Numbered from the stretch's first letter, positions 1 through 9,522 are shown. The stretch is DNA of 32,857 nt from a bacterium (GCA_021806945.1 JAKAPQ010000009.1:1-32857), one strand, 5' to 3'. Numbers and translations: made by a program. The notes: a model not told the origin generated them from the sequence alone.

Positions 1-87
1 CGCCTCGTCGTCCACCACGAGAATCTTCTTGTTGAAGTCGGGGTGCTTGTTAAACGTCCCCCGTTTGCTTTGGAGCGATCCGTTCAT
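1..87 (-). CDS. Response regulator, N-terminal fragment (runs off window start)
   Basis: Reverse strand from ATG at 87 reads MNGSLQSKRGTFNKHPDFNKKILVVDDEA; KKILVVDDEA is the classic receiver-domain start. Overlaps the 3' end of the next gene by 38 nt. Confidence 0.6.
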   Translation of the reverse strand, partial: MNGSLQSKRGTFNKHPDFNKKILVVDDEA

Positions 88-973
88 AGAATTTCGCGAC
101 GGCGCTGTAGTCGAGAGCGCCGTCTCCTTCTGCAGACTGCAACGTGTACAACTGGTAGGCCAGAGCCGCAACGGGAAGTGGGACGAGCATAGATCGGGCC
201 GCGTCGAGGGCCGCTGCCAGATCCTTACGCAGCAGATCCATGGCGAAGCCCCCCTCAAAGGTACCCGCAAACCAGGTCTTGGGCAACCAGTTCTCCAGCA
301 GATAGTTGGAACCCGTTGCCGTTACGATGACCTTACGGACCGCGTCGAGGTCGGCGCCGGCGGCCTTCGCGAAGGTCAGGGCCTCGATGTTGGCCAGCAT
401 GACGCTCGAGATGATGAGTTGGTTCACGAGCTTGACCGTCTCGCCCAAACCGACGGGTCCCACGTGGAACGGCGTTCCCATCGCTCGCAAGATCGGCTCG
501 ATTCGCTCGAAATCCGCGTCGTCGGCACCGGCCATGATCGTGAGCGTACCGTCGCTTGCTCGCACGGGGCCCCCGCTCACGGGTGCGTCGACGAAGCGAT
601 GGCCCGCCGCCCGTAGTCGCAACGCGAACGCCCGCGACGCGATCGGCGAGATCGTCGACATATCGATAAAGGTGACACCGTCGCCAACCGTTTTCAGGTC
701 ACCCTGGGCGTGAAGGGCCGCCCCCCGCGCCCCGAAGAGCGCTTCTTCCACCTGCGGGGCGTCCGGCACGCATGTGATGACGACGTCGCTCGCGGCGGCG
801 ACCGCCGCCGGGTCCGCAGCTTCTACGACGCCGCCGGCAACCAAACGTTCGAGCGGAGCGCGATTGCGATGGGCGCAGGCCGTCACGGGAAATCCGGCGC
901 GCCGCAGGCAGGCAGCCATGGGCTCACCCATCGCTCCGACGCCGACGAATCCGATCTTCGCGAAGTTCTTCAC
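50..973 (-). CDS. 3-hydroxyisobutyrate dehydrogenase-like NAD(P)-dependent oxidoreductase
   Basis: GFVGVGAMGEPMAACLRRAGF Rossmann motif, FVDAPVSGGPVRASDGTLTIMAGA, GETVKLVNQLI. Start taken at GTG 973 (VKNFAKIGF). Confidence 0.9.
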   Translation of the reverse strand: MKNFAKIGFVGVGAMGEPMAACLRRAGFPVTACAHRNRAPLERLVAGGVVEAADPAAVAAASDVVITCVPDAPQVEEALFGARGAALHAQGDLKTVGDGVTFIDMSTISPIASRAFALRLRAAGHRFVDAPVSGGPVRASDGTLTIMAGADDADFERIEPILRAMGTPFHVGPVGLGETVKLVNQLIISSVMLANIEALTFAKAAGADLDAVRKVIVTATGSNYLLENWLPKTWFAGTFEGGFAMDLLRKDLAAALDAARSMLVPLPVAALAYQLYTLQSAEGDGALDYSAVAKFYERIAPKQTGDV

Positions 974-1090
974 CAGGGCGCCTCTTAACGCAGCGGCGAG
1001 CGCCTTCCTGGCTCGAAGGGCCGTAGGGGGACTCCGCACGCTGGCCGAAACCGCCCTAGCGCACCACAATCACAGGGGGGAATCTACATC

Positions 1091-1999
1091 GTGTTAGCCG
1101 TCATTCGCCGTCCGACGTTCGACGAGATGAATCTCTCGACGGGCAAGCGCGTTCGCCTGCACCGGCTGATGTACGAGCACGGCCCGGCCAACGGCACCCT
1201 GATGATGCTGCCGATCGATCAAGGGCTCGAGCACGGCCCGATCGACTTCTTCTCTAATCCGGATTCGCTGGACACCGATTGGATCTACCGCCTCGCGGTT
1301 GAAGGGAACTTCTCCGGCATCGCGCTGCACGTGGGCCTCGCGGAAAAGTACCACAAGGAGTATGCGGGCAAAGTACCGCTCGTACTGAAGGTCAACGGCA
1401 AGACCAACGTTCCCAGCGACGACGACTCGTTCAGTTCGCTCACGTCGTCGGTCGAAGATGCCGTGCGCCTTGGTGCCGATGCGGTCGGCTACACGCTCTA
1501 CGTCGGCAGCCCCGCACAGGACGTCGACATCGCGCAGTGCAACGAAGTGCGCCGCGACTGCGACCGGTACGGCATGCCCCTGATCGTCTGGGCCTATCCC
1601 CGCGGTGCCGCGATCAAAGCCAAGGGCGGCATCGACTCGCTCTACGCGATCGATTACGCCGCGCGCGTCGCCTGCGAGATGGGCGCCGACATCATCAAAC
1701 TCAATCTGCCGAAGTGGGAAGCCGCGACCGCCGACAAGTTGCCAAAACCCTACAACACGCTCGAACTGTCGGACGAAGCGGGACTCGCAAAGGTCGTGAA
1801 GTCGGCCGGCCGCTCGTTGGTGCTGGTCTCCGGCGGCAGCAAGATGGGCGACGACGACACGATCCACAAAGCGAAGATCGCGATGGAGGCTGGATGCGTA
1901 GGGCTGATCTTCGGACGCAATATGTGGCAGCGCAAGTGGGACGACGCCCTAGCCATGGCCGCCCGCATGCACGTCCTCATGAAAGCTCACGCCCAATAA
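1091..1999 (+). CDS. fbaB: Class I (DhnA-type) fructose-bisphosphate aldolase
   Basis: MMLPIDQGLEHGPIDF..., PLIVWAYPRGAAIKAKGG, ADIIKLNLPKW, VSGGSKM; DhnA-type aldolase motifs. GTG start preceded by GGGGGG; ATG at 1127 is the alternative. Confidence 0.88.
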   Translation: MLAVIRRPTFDEMNLSTGKRVRLHRLMYEHGPANGTLMMLPIDQGLEHGPIDFFSNPDSLDTDWIYRLAVEGNFSGIALHVGLAEKYHKEYAGKVPLVLKVNGKTNVPSDDDSFSSLTSSVEDAVRLGADAVGYTLYVGSPAQDVDIAQCNEVRRDCDRYGMPLIVWAYPRGAAIKAKGGIDSLYAIDYAARVACEMGADIIKLNLPKWEAATADKLPKPYNTLELSDEAGLAKVVKSAGRSLVLVSGGSKMGDDDTIHKAKIAMEAGCVGLIFGRNMWQRKWDDALAMAARMHVLMKAHAQ

Positions 2000-2032
2000 C
2001 CCCCGTGTCATCACACGCAACCCCATGTTATT

Positions 2033-2272
2033 ATGAGCGCACCGCCAGCCTCAATTGAAGAGCGCGTCAACGCCGCGCTAGACAAGGTGCGCCCCGGCAT
2101 CCAAATGGACGGCGGCGAGGTGTGGCTCATCAAAGTTGAGGGCTCGACCGCGTTCGTCCAAATGCTCGGCGCCTGCGGCGGCTGCCCAGCCTCGAACCTG
2201 ACGCTAAAGGGTGCGATCGAAACGATCGTCTGCGGCGAGGTACCCGAGATCCGCGAGGTCGTCCAAGTTTAG
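2033..2272 (+). CDS. NifU-like C-terminal domain Fe-S scaffold protein
   Basis: 79 aa; VRPGIQMDGGEVWLIKVEG...GACGGCPASNLTLKGAIETIV with the CxxC of Nfu domains. Confidence 0.88.
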   Translation: MSAPPASIEERVNAALDKVRPGIQMDGGEVWLIKVEGSTAFVQMLGACGGCPASNLTLKGAIETIVCGEVPEIREVVQV

Positions 2273-2320
2273 CTGGGATGAGAAGGCCGGCCTCCAAGAC
2301 GGACTTCTCATCTCATCTAG

Positions 2321-2898
2321 CGCGCCTAGCGCGGGATTTCGATATCCGCGAACAGCTCCGCCACCTCGAAATCGAGCCATGGAAGCGCCGGATGCGTGAA
2401 GCGCGCCCCCGCTTCGTAGGTTCGCTTATCGCGGACCGTATGTGCCACGATCGCGCGTTTCATCGGATCGACGTCGAGCACGATCGTCGCACCCGTTGCC
2501 AGATACCGAGCGATCTTCCTGGCGAGCAGAGCTACGCGCTGCGACGGCGAGCGCACTTCAGCGGCGATATCCGGCGCAAACGGCGGCTCGTCGGCTTCCT
2601 CGTCGCTCAGCGGGCGCAAACGATCGTACGAAACGTACGCCACATCCGGAACGAACGACGTGTCCGTGCCGTCCGCCGCGCCCAGTCTGAAGCGCCACTC
2701 CGTTCCGACCAAACCGCGCCGCCGCGCGCAGCGTTTGATCGCCGTGGCAAGGGTGGACTGCACCAGTGCGTGCACCCGTTTAGGGCTCATCTTGGGATAG
2801 GGCCGACCGTCGAGATATTCGGTCTCCGGCCGGTCGTCCAATAACATTGCCATCTCTCGCACTCCATCGGCATTCTATCACGCCAAGCCGCCGGTCGT
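2321..2898. repeat. 578-bp direct repeat, copy 1 (contains Uma2 gene)
   Basis: Aligns without indels to 3703-4280 at a constant offset of 1382 bp. Confidence 0.93.
2326..2862 (-). CDS. Uma2-family (DUF820) putative restriction-endonuclease-like protein, copy 1
   Basis: VPDVAYVS...APDIAAEVRSPSQ...LLARKIARYLATGATIVLDVDP pattern of Uma2/DUF820. Confidence 0.8.
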   Translation of the reverse strand: MREMAMLLDDRPETEYLDGRPYPKMSPKRVHALVQSTLATAIKRCARRRGLVGTEWRFRLGAADGTDTSFVPDVAYVSYDRLRPLSDEEADEPPFAPDIAAEVRSPSQRVALLARKIARYLATGATIVLDVDPMKRAIVAHTVRDKRTYEAGARFTHPALPWLDFEVAELFADIEIPR

Positions 2899-2964
2899 AC
2901 GAGCCCGACGGCTCAGAGCGACTGAACCTTGCGCCATTTAGACTGGTCTGTTAGACTAGACTAT

Positions 2965-3204
2965 ATGAAAACCGTAGGTGCATTTGAAGCCAAGACCCAT
3001 CTTTCCGAGCTGCTCAAACAGGCGGAGGCCGGGGAAACCATCGTCGTCACCCGCCACGGCCAGCCCGTCGCGCAAATCAGCCCGGTGGCGACCGAATCGG
3101 CCGGCGTCTTACCTAAAGAAGCAATGCGACGGCTCCGATCCCTCGGACTGCGCATCGACCGCGACGAGATTCGCGGCCTACGGGACGCCGGACGACGCGC
3201 GTGA
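2965..3204 (+). CDS. Phd/YefM-family antitoxin
   Basis: MKTVGAFEAKTHLSELLKQAEAGETIVVTRHGQPVAQISP. Confidence 0.92.
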   Translation: MKTVGAFEAKTHLSELLKQAEAGETIVVTRHGQPVAQISPVATESAGVLPKEAMRRLRSLGLRIDRDEIRGLRDAGRRA

Positions 3205-3623
3205 CCGGCGCTGCCGGACCCGCAATCGTTGTCGATGCCTCCACCACGATCGGGTGGACGCTCGCCGACGAACGAGATCGGTACGCTCTCGCCGTCGCGG
3301 CTTACGTCGAGGAGAACGGCGCGCTCGTGCCGGCGCTCTGGCGTTGGGAAGTGCAGAACATTTTGCTGACGGCGTGCCGGCGCGAGCGGATAACGGAAGC
3401 GCAGATGACCGAGGCTGTCATGCTTCTAGCGCATTTGCCGATCGAGATAGATCCCACGAAGACGTTCGGCGCGGAGCTCGCGCTGGCGCGTCAATACGGC
3501 CTCACGGCTTACGACGCTGCATACCTCGAACTCGCGATGCGCTCTAATTCCAAACTTGCAAGCAACGACAAAGCGCTCAGAAAAGCCGCGCGCGGTGCGG
3601 GTCTATTCTACGAAATCGACTAG
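3201..3623 (+). CDS. VapC-type PIN-domain toxin
   Basis: VVDASTTIGWTLADE, PALWRWEVQNIL, LTAYDAAYLELAMR, LASNDKALRKAA: PIN acidic residues. Overlaps the antitoxin stop. Confidence 0.92.
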   Translation: MTGAAGPAIVVDASTTIGWTLADERDRYALAVAAYVEENGALVPALWRWEVQNILLTACRRERITEAQMTEAVMLLAHLPIEIDPTKTFGAELALARQYGLTAYDAAYLELAMRSNSKLASNDKALRKAARGAGLFYEID

Positions 3624-3702
3624 AACGCGCCCTGTCATCCTGAGCCTAACGTAAAAATGGCGCATCCGCGCTGCGCGGCCCCAGTGCACTTCCATCCGCT
3701 TC

Positions 3703-4280
3703 CGCGCCTAGCGCGGGATTTCGATATCCGCGAACAGCTCCGCCACCTCGAAATCGAGCCATGGAAGTGCCGGATGCGTGAAGCGCACCCCCGCTTCGTA
3801 GGTTCGCGTATCGCGGACCGTATGTGCCACGATCGCGCGTTCCATCGGATCGACGTCGAGCACGATCGTCGCACCCGTTGCCAGATACCGGGCGATCTTC
3901 CTGGCGAGCAGAGCTACGCGCTGCGACGGCGAGCGCACTTCAGCGGCGATATCCGGCGCAAACGGCGGCTCGTCGGCTTCCTCGTCGCTCAGCGGGCGCA
4001 AACGATCGTACGAAACGTACGCCACATCCGGAACGAACGACGTGTCCGTGCCGTCCGCCGCGCCCAGTCTGAAGCGCCACTCCGTTCCGACCAAACCGCG
4101 CCGCCGCGCGCAGCGATCGATCGCCATGGCAAGCGCGAACTGCACGCGCGCGTGCACCCGTTTGGGGCTCACCTTTGGATAGCGGCGACCGTCGAGATAT
4201 TCGATCTCCGGCCGGTCGTCCAATAACATTGCCATCTCTCGCACTCCATCGGCATTCTATCACGCCAAGCCGCCGGTCGT
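3703..4280. repeat. 578-bp direct repeat, copy 2
   Basis: Same boundaries as 2321-2898 at offset 1382; substitutions clustered toward the 5' end of the encoded gene. Confidence 0.93.
3708..4244 (-). CDS. Uma2-family (DUF820) protein, copy 2
   Basis: Near-identical to 2326-2862; differences mostly in the N-terminal third. Confidence 0.8.
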   Translation of the reverse strand: MREMAMLLDDRPEIEYLDGRRYPKVSPKRVHARVQFALAMAIDRCARRRGLVGTEWRFRLGAADGTDTSFVPDVAYVSYDRLRPLSDEEADEPPFAPDIAAEVRSPSQRVALLARKIARYLATGATIVLDVDPMERAIVAHTVRDTRTYEAGVRFTHPALPWLDFEVAELFADIEIPR

Positions 4281-4307
4281 GCGAGAACGCGCAGTTCGCC
4301 GCCTTCT

Positions 4308-4333
4308 GTCATCCTGAGCCTGTCGAAGGACGA
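4308..4333. repeat. Interspersed repeat-like motif GTCATCCTGAGCCTGTCGAAGGACGA
   Basis: Motif seen at 4308; partial copy GTCATCCTGAGCCT at 3634-3647. From memory this resembles a short intergenic repeat common in many bacterial genomes. Confidence 0.5.
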
Positions 4334-4441
4334 GCCCCTGCCGCCCACGGCCAGTAGGGCGGGGGAGGAGCGGCACAGAAAGGCCTCGACTGCTTACTTT
4401 GCCCCGGTCCCCTCTCCCGGTCCTCTCTAAGGAGGCCACCC

Positions 4442-5641
4442 ATGGCCGTAAGATCGCTCAAGGCGCTCCTCTCCTCATTCGTCGCCGTCTGGATGTTCGT
4501 TGCGCCAGCCACCGCGCAAAATCAGACCGGGTTCGACTCGATGGCCCAGAGCACCATCAACGACATGCAGCAGCGTCTGCTTTCGCAGGCCGCGCTGCAG
4601 CGGTATCGCGGCGGCAGGGATACCGGAAGCGGGCCCGAGGTCGATCTGCGAATCGTCTTTCCTAACAACCAAACCGGGCTCGACAACATCATGATGACGT
4701 TGCTCGAACCGATCGGATCGGGCGCGCACCAATGCGAGGCGCTGGCGGTCAAGAACGGTACGCAGGTCATCCATTCTTATTTTCACGCGAGCAAAGACGT
4801 GCGGCCGGGGCACGCCTACGATGTCGTCGTCACCGATTCAATGGGCGACAAATTCTTCGTGGGCCGCATTCTCGTCAGTACGCGATCGCCGCAGGCGTAC
4901 GATATCTACGCGCCGCTCCTGACGCCCGGTTCGCCGCATTACACCGGCCCAAACTCCGCCCCGCAGCTTGCGATCGGCATCTACGGTCAGGCGATCACGC
5001 CCGCTCTGCTCCGAAAAGCGCGGATCTCGAACTCGCGATTCCGCGGTGTGCTGGTGGTTTTCGTCTGGCCGGGCAGCCCGGCGCAGCGCGCGGGGCTACG
5101 GCCCGGCGACATTATCGTGGGGTTCGACGGACATCCGAGCACCTCGATGCAGGTGATGGCCGGATTGGCGCAATCCGCTCCTACGCAATCCATGCAGTTC
5201 GTAATCCTGCGACATGCGCGCGTGATGCACTTGGGCGTTGGGGCGAGCGCCATCGCGCTGGTTCAATCGTGGCTGGTTTCGGCTCCGTCGCTCGGCATGC
5301 GCGGGCTGACCATCACCCCGAAGTTGTTGCAGATCCTGGGCCGTCCAGACCTGACGTGGCTCCACGGCGTCGAAGTCTTCGACCTGATGGCGAACGGCCC
5401 GGCCTCCGCCGCCGGACTGCGCGCCGGCGACATCATTACCGAAGTCAACGGCCAAGCCTGCGCATCGATGGACCAACTGCTCTCACTCATCCGCGATCGA
5501 CGAAACGGCATTCCGACGCAGTTCGTGCTCATCCGCAACCATCAAAACATGAACCTCACGGTCCCGGTCGGAAGCAACTCGTGGACACCTCCGGTCGCCG
5601 GACCCGGCTTTATCCCACCGGCGACGCCTCGGCCCTCCTGA
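4442..5641 (+). CDS. Secreted protein with two PDZ domains
   Basis: Signal-peptide-like N-terminus; GSPAQRAGLRPGDIIVGFDG and GPASAAGLRAGDIITEVNGQ are two PDZ signatures; no protease catalytic domain seen. Strong SD TAAGGAGG. Confidence 0.85.
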   Translation: MAVRSLKALLSSFVAVWMFVAPATAQNQTGFDSMAQSTINDMQQRLLSQAALQRYRGGRDTGSGPEVDLRIVFPNNQTGLDNIMMTLLEPIGSGAHQCEALAVKNGTQVIHSYFHASKDVRPGHAYDVVVTDSMGDKFFVGRILVSTRSPQAYDIYAPLLTPGSPHYTGPNSAPQLAIGIYGQAITPALLRKARISNSRFRGVLVVFVWPGSPAQRAGLRPGDIIVGFDGHPSTSMQVMAGLAQSAPTQSMQFVILRHARVMHLGVGASAIALVQSWLVSAPSLGMRGLTITPKLLQILGRPDLTWLHGVEVFDLMANGPASAAGLRAGDIITEVNGQACASMDQLLSLIRDRRNGIPTQFVLIRNHQNMNLTVPVGSNSWTPPVAGPGFIPPATPRPS

Positions 5642-5746
5642 GGCGTCCCGGAGCAACCGGGGCTTTACGGCACACCATGTAAAGGCGTCCGCGGCCGTTA
5701 GGTAATCCGCCGATAGATGTGTCGACTATCGAGAGCGGCCTCGCCG

Positions 5747-6163
5747 TTAGAGTTGGGGATTGCACCGGTCGTAGCGTCCGCCGTAGGCGTTTGTGAAATC
5801 GTGAACGCGTTGCAACTCCTGTTGTATCCGCTCGATCATCGTCGATCGGACGGCTAATAGCCAGTACTTCGTTCGCTTCTCGTACGTTTCCGCGGTCGTG
5901 GCGGCGAACCCGTTCTTCGTGAACACCTCAATGGCGGCAGCCCGGTTGCGCGGATCGTTGAAGTACATCTGATGTTCGAGGACGACCACTTCGGCTCCGG
6001 CCGGCAACCGCAGACGAATCGAAGCGATAATCTGATCCCAGCCCCGGGACTCGTCGCGCGCTCGACGGCGGTCGGCACGGTTCCGAAAATGCCGAACGAC
6101 GAACGATGCCGAAAATGCGAGGGCCATCGTTGCGATCGCGCCTAGAAACGGGAACTGGTTCAA
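5747..6163 (-). CDS. Membrane-anchored protein with RraB-like (RNase E inhibitor) domain
   Basis: One TM segment (FPFLGAIATMALAFSASFVV), then MYFNDPRNRAAAIEVFTKNGFAATTAETYEKRTKYWLLAVRS...VHDFTNAYGGRYD resembling RraB. TTG 6163 start is a guess. Confidence 0.45.
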   Translation of the reverse strand: MNQFPFLGAIATMALAFSASFVVRHFRNRADRRRARDESRGWDQIIASIRLRLPAGAEVVVLEHQMYFNDPRNRAAAIEVFTKNGFAATTAETYEKRTKYWLLAVRSTMIERIQQELQRVHDFTNAYGGRYDRCNPQL

Positions 6164-6257
6164 TTCACCGGCCCCACGCCATGGAACGCTTGGGCGAGCG
6201 CTTGACGCTTTCCACTCAGCCGAGGTTCCCCATATGGCCGAATTTTCCGGCCCCGGC

Positions 6258-7052
6258 TTAGTAGACGCCCAGGATGCGGGTGTCTGGACCGAGACCGATC
6301 GCAATAGCGGCTGCATCGGGTTCGCTCGGGCAATCGAACTCGACGTAAAATCTGTATTCGAATGCCGCGCGCCGGCTCGGCCGAGCCACGAGGTTGCGAA
6401 GGTTCAGGGATTTTTCAGCAAGCCTTCCCAACGCTTCGTGCAGGCTGCCGGCGCGGTGCGGCAGTTCGAAAGCGAGGAGCGCTCTGCCCAGATTGCGCCG
6501 CGCCATACTTTGACGCGCGATTAGAAAGAAGCGGGTGAGGTTTTCGACCGGGTCTTGAATCGCTCGCGCCAAAATTCGGCCGCCATACCGGTGCGCCGCA
6601 AGTGCCGAGCCGATGGCGGCGACATGCACGTCTCCAGTCTCGACGACGGTACGAATGGCGCCCGCAGTATCGTCGGCAGTTTGTATACGCAGATCGGGCC
6701 GCCTGGAAAGAAACTCGCGGCATTGTTCGAGCGCCACCGGATGCGACGCGATCGTGGTGATATCTTCGAGAGAAGAGCTCGGCGTTCCGACCAGGACCTG
6801 CACGATTGGATGGGTGGTCTCGTCGACGACCCTCAACTGCGGGTGTTCCGCGATCAGATCGTAGGACCGCGCGATCGATCCGTACATCGTATTTTCGCAC
6901 GGCAGCAGCCCAAGACCAATCTCCGCTGAGGCGATCGCTCCAACAAGATCGTCGAAGGTGCGATACCCGCGCGTCGGGACATCGCCCATGAGAGCGACGA
7001 TCGCCTCCTCACTGAAAGCGCCGGGCTCGCCCTGGAATCCGATCGCACTCAT
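6258..7052 (-). CDS. pheA: Prephenate dehydratase (PDT + ACT)
   Basis: IGFQGEPGAFSEEAI, ENTMYGSIARSYDLI, SHPVALEQCREFL, TRFFLIAR, HRAGSLHEALGRLAEKSLNLRNLVARPSR ACT signature. Confidence 0.92.
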   Translation of the reverse strand: MSAIGFQGEPGAFSEEAIVALMGDVPTRGYRTFDDLVGAIASAEIGLGLLPCENTMYGSIARSYDLIAEHPQLRVVDETTHPIVQVLVGTPSSSLEDITTIASHPVALEQCREFLSRRPDLRIQTADDTAGAIRTVVETGDVHVAAIGSALAAHRYGGRILARAIQDPVENLTRFFLIARQSMARRNLGRALLAFELPHRAGSLHEALGRLAEKSLNLRNLVARPSRRAAFEYRFYVEFDCPSEPDAAAIAIGLGPDTRILGVY

Positions 7053-7077
7053 GAGGCGCGAGCGGAGTGCGGATAGT

Positions 7078-8250
7078 TCAACCGGCGTCGCTAGGAACGG
7101 GCGCCTCCGCGCGAAAGACACGAAGCGCCGCCGCTACCCCCGCGCCCGCGCGAATCGGCACGCCGAGTCCCAGTAGTTCGCACTCGATCGCGCCGAGCGC
7201 ACCTAGCACGTCGGCCTGGGACAGCTCGCCCATCGTGCCGATGCGCAGAATCTTGCCCTTCAACTCCGCCTGACCCCCGGACAGAACGATGCCGCGCTCT
7301 TCCCGCAACGCGCGTAACAAGCCGCCGGCGTCGATGCCGTCGGGGACGCGAGCCGCGACGACGGTCGGCGAATGCGCGCCCGGCTGCGAGAAGATCGAGA
7401 TGCCGAGCGCCTCGAGACCCGTGCGAATCGCACGTGCGTAGGTCTCCAGCCGCATCCAAACGTGGCGCGCGCCTTCGAGGCCATAGCGCTCCAGCGCCTC
7501 GTCCAGCGCGAAGTACGCGCTGACCGGCGGCGTCCACGGTGTCTGCCCTTGCCGCGCAAACTCGCGCGCTTTGAGCAGATCGAAATAAAAGCGCGGCATG
7601 GGATTGCGTTCGATTCGCTGCCAAGCCCGCGCTCCGACCGCAACCATCGCCAGTCCCGGAGGCGCGGCGAAGACTTTCTGCGGAGCCGTCACGACGACGT
7701 CGAATCCCCAGTCGTCCATTCGGAACTCCGAGGCTCCCATGCCGCTGACCGCGTCCACGATCGTGACCGCTCCGTGCTCGCGCGTCACCGCGGCGATTGC
7801 CGCCATGTCGTTTTGAACGCCGGTGGAGGTCTCGTTTTGCGTGAGCAGCACCCCCGCGATGCGCCGGCTTGCATCGGCTCTTAGGCGCTCGGCAAGTGCC
7901 TGTGGATCGAGCGCGTAGCCCGGCGCCGTCTCCAACGTCTCCACCTCGCAACCGTGAGTCTGGGCGATCGCGGCGAGACGGCGGCCGAAGAAGCCGACCG
8001 GGCAGGCAAGCAGTCTCTCCCCGGGTGCAAACGTACTCACGACCGCCGCTTCGAGGCCGCCCGTACCCGAGCAGCCAAGCAGCACGATCTCACCCGTCGT
8101 GCCGAAGACCGGGCGCAAGCGCTCCACCAGCCGCCCCTGCAGCGCTGCGAACTGCGGGCCGCGGTGGTCGATCATCGCCTGACCTGCAGCCGCGAGCACC
8201 GATTCGGCAACGGTTACGGGTCCAGGTATGAACAGAATATGTTTTCTCAC
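7078..8250 (-). CDS. Class V aminotransferase (alanine/serine-glyoxylate aminotransferase family)
   Basis: FIPGPVTV, MIDHRGPQF, GCSGTGGLEAAV, VDAVSGMGASEFRMDDWGFDVVVTAPQKVFAAPPGLA (PLP Lys). Start GTG 8250 with GGAGGGG upstream. Confidence 0.88.
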   Translation of the reverse strand: MRKHILFIPGPVTVAESVLAAAGQAMIDHRGPQFAALQGRLVERLRPVFGTTGEIVLLGCSGTGGLEAAVVSTFAPGERLLACPVGFFGRRLAAIAQTHGCEVETLETAPGYALDPQALAERLRADASRRIAGVLLTQNETSTGVQNDMAAIAAVTREHGAVTIVDAVSGMGASEFRMDDWGFDVVVTAPQKVFAAPPGLAMVAVGARAWQRIERNPMPRFYFDLLKAREFARQGQTPWTPPVSAYFALDEALERYGLEGARHVWMRLETYARAIRTGLEALGISIFSQPGAHSPTVVAARVPDGIDAGGLLRALREERGIVLSGGQAELKGKILRIGTMGELSQADVLGALGAIECELLGLGVPIRAGAGVAAALRVFRAEAPVPSDAG

Positions 8251-8350
8251 GAAACGGCCCCTCCAATCGCGCCGTGCCGGCCTTTCGAGCCTTCGTGCCG
8301 TATCCTTTGCCGGCGAAACGTAACCGTTCCCGCCCGGAAGACGCTCCACA

Positions 8351-9520
8351 TCAGAGGGCCTCGCTTTGACGAACGTAGCCGACTTCCGTCGCCAAGCGGA
8401 TGAGATCGGCGTCGCGAACCGACCGTCGTTGCGCAGCAAACTCTTTGAATCGCTCTTCGAGGGCGTTACCACGCGACTCGTCGCCATGGAATCCGAGCCG
8501 CGCGGCCCGCTTCAGGAGCGCATGGCGGCCGGAGTTTCGGCCGAGCGGCAAGCTCGTTGCGACGCCTACCGAAGCCGGATCGACGATCTCGTAGGTCGTG
8601 CGCTCCTTCAGTACGCCGTCTTGATGGATGCCCGATTCGTGAGCGAACGCATTCTTGCCGACGATCGCCTTGTTTTTCTGGACGGGCATGTGCGTTGCCG
8701 CAGCGACCGTGCGTGAAAGCCGTTGCAATTTTGCCGCGTCGAAACGCGAGTCACACAAAAACAGGTCCCGTCTCGCACGCAGCGCGCAGACGATCTCCTC
8801 GAGACCGCAATTGCCTGCGCGCTCGCCGATACCGTTGATCGTGCATTCGACCTGCTGGACGCCTCTTTGAACCGCGGCCAGTGCGTTGGCCGTCGCCATC
8901 CCTAAGTCGTCGTGCGTGTGAACGCTCATCGTAACTTCTCCGGCGCGATCGACGTGATCGCGAAGATAGCCGATCAATTCGGAAAACTCGGCAGGCGTCG
9001 TGTACCCGACCGTATCGGGGACATTGATGATCGTGGCGCCGGCGGCGATCACGGCGGAGAATACCTGCGCCAGATATGCTGGGTCCGTGCGGGTCGCGTC
9101 CTCGGCGGAGAACTCAACCTCCGCGCAGCCTTTGCGCGCGTAACGCACGCTCTCGACGGCTAATTCAAGCGCGCTCGCGCGAGAGATGCACAACTTACGT
9201 TGTAAATGAATGTCTGAGGTCGCCAGAAAGACGTGAACGCGCGAGCGCTCGGTGCCGCGTAAACTCGTCACCGCCGCGTCGATATCTCCCCGGGTGCAGC
9301 GAGCGAGCGCCGCAACGCGAGAGGAGCGTACCGCTGCCGCGATCTGCGCGACGCTCTCTGCTACGACGGATGAGGCGGCCGGGAACCCCGCTTCGATCGT
9401 GTCCGCGCCCGCGGCATCGAGCATTTTAGCGATCCTCAAGCGTGCGCTCGCGCTCATCGCCGCGCCCGGCGACTGCTCGCCGTCACGTAAGGTCGTATCG
9501 AATATCTCGATCGCTCTCAC
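8351..9520 (-). CDS. leuA: 2-isopropylmalate synthase-like protein lacking the C-terminal regulatory domain
   Basis: IFDTTLRDGEQSPGAAM, EFSAEDATRTDP, NVPDTVGYTTP, SVHTHDDLGMA, CTINGIGERAGN, NKAIVGKNAFAHESGIHQDGVL, LGRNSGRHAL; ends at 389 aa. Substrate (2-ketoisovalerate or pyruvate) not determinable here. Confidence 0.85.
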   Translation of the reverse strand: MRAIEIFDTTLRDGEQSPGAAMSASARLRIAKMLDAAGADTIEAGFPAASSVVAESVAQIAAAVRSSRVAALARCTRGDIDAAVTSLRGTERSRVHVFLATSDIHLQRKLCISRASALELAVESVRYARKGCAEVEFSAEDATRTDPAYLAQVFSAVIAAGATIINVPDTVGYTTPAEFSELIGYLRDHVDRAGEVTMSVHTHDDLGMATANALAAVQRGVQQVECTINGIGERAGNCGLEEIVCALRARRDLFLCDSRFDAAKLQRLSRTVAAATHMPVQKNKAIVGKNAFAHESGIHQDGVLKERTTYEIVDPASVGVATSLPLGRNSGRHALLKRAARLGFHGDESRGNALEERFKEFAAQRRSVRDADLIRLATEVGYVRQSEAL

Positions 9521-9522
9521 GG

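Noticed and set aside
2033-2272. NifU-like gene as evidence of nitrogen fixation
   Set aside because: Stand-alone Nfu domains are general Fe-S carriers; no nif genes are present here.
4308-4333. GTCATCCTGAGCCTGTCGAAGGACGA as a novel element
   Set aside because: Resembles a short intergenic repeat widely seen in unrelated bacterial genomes; not specific to this locus.
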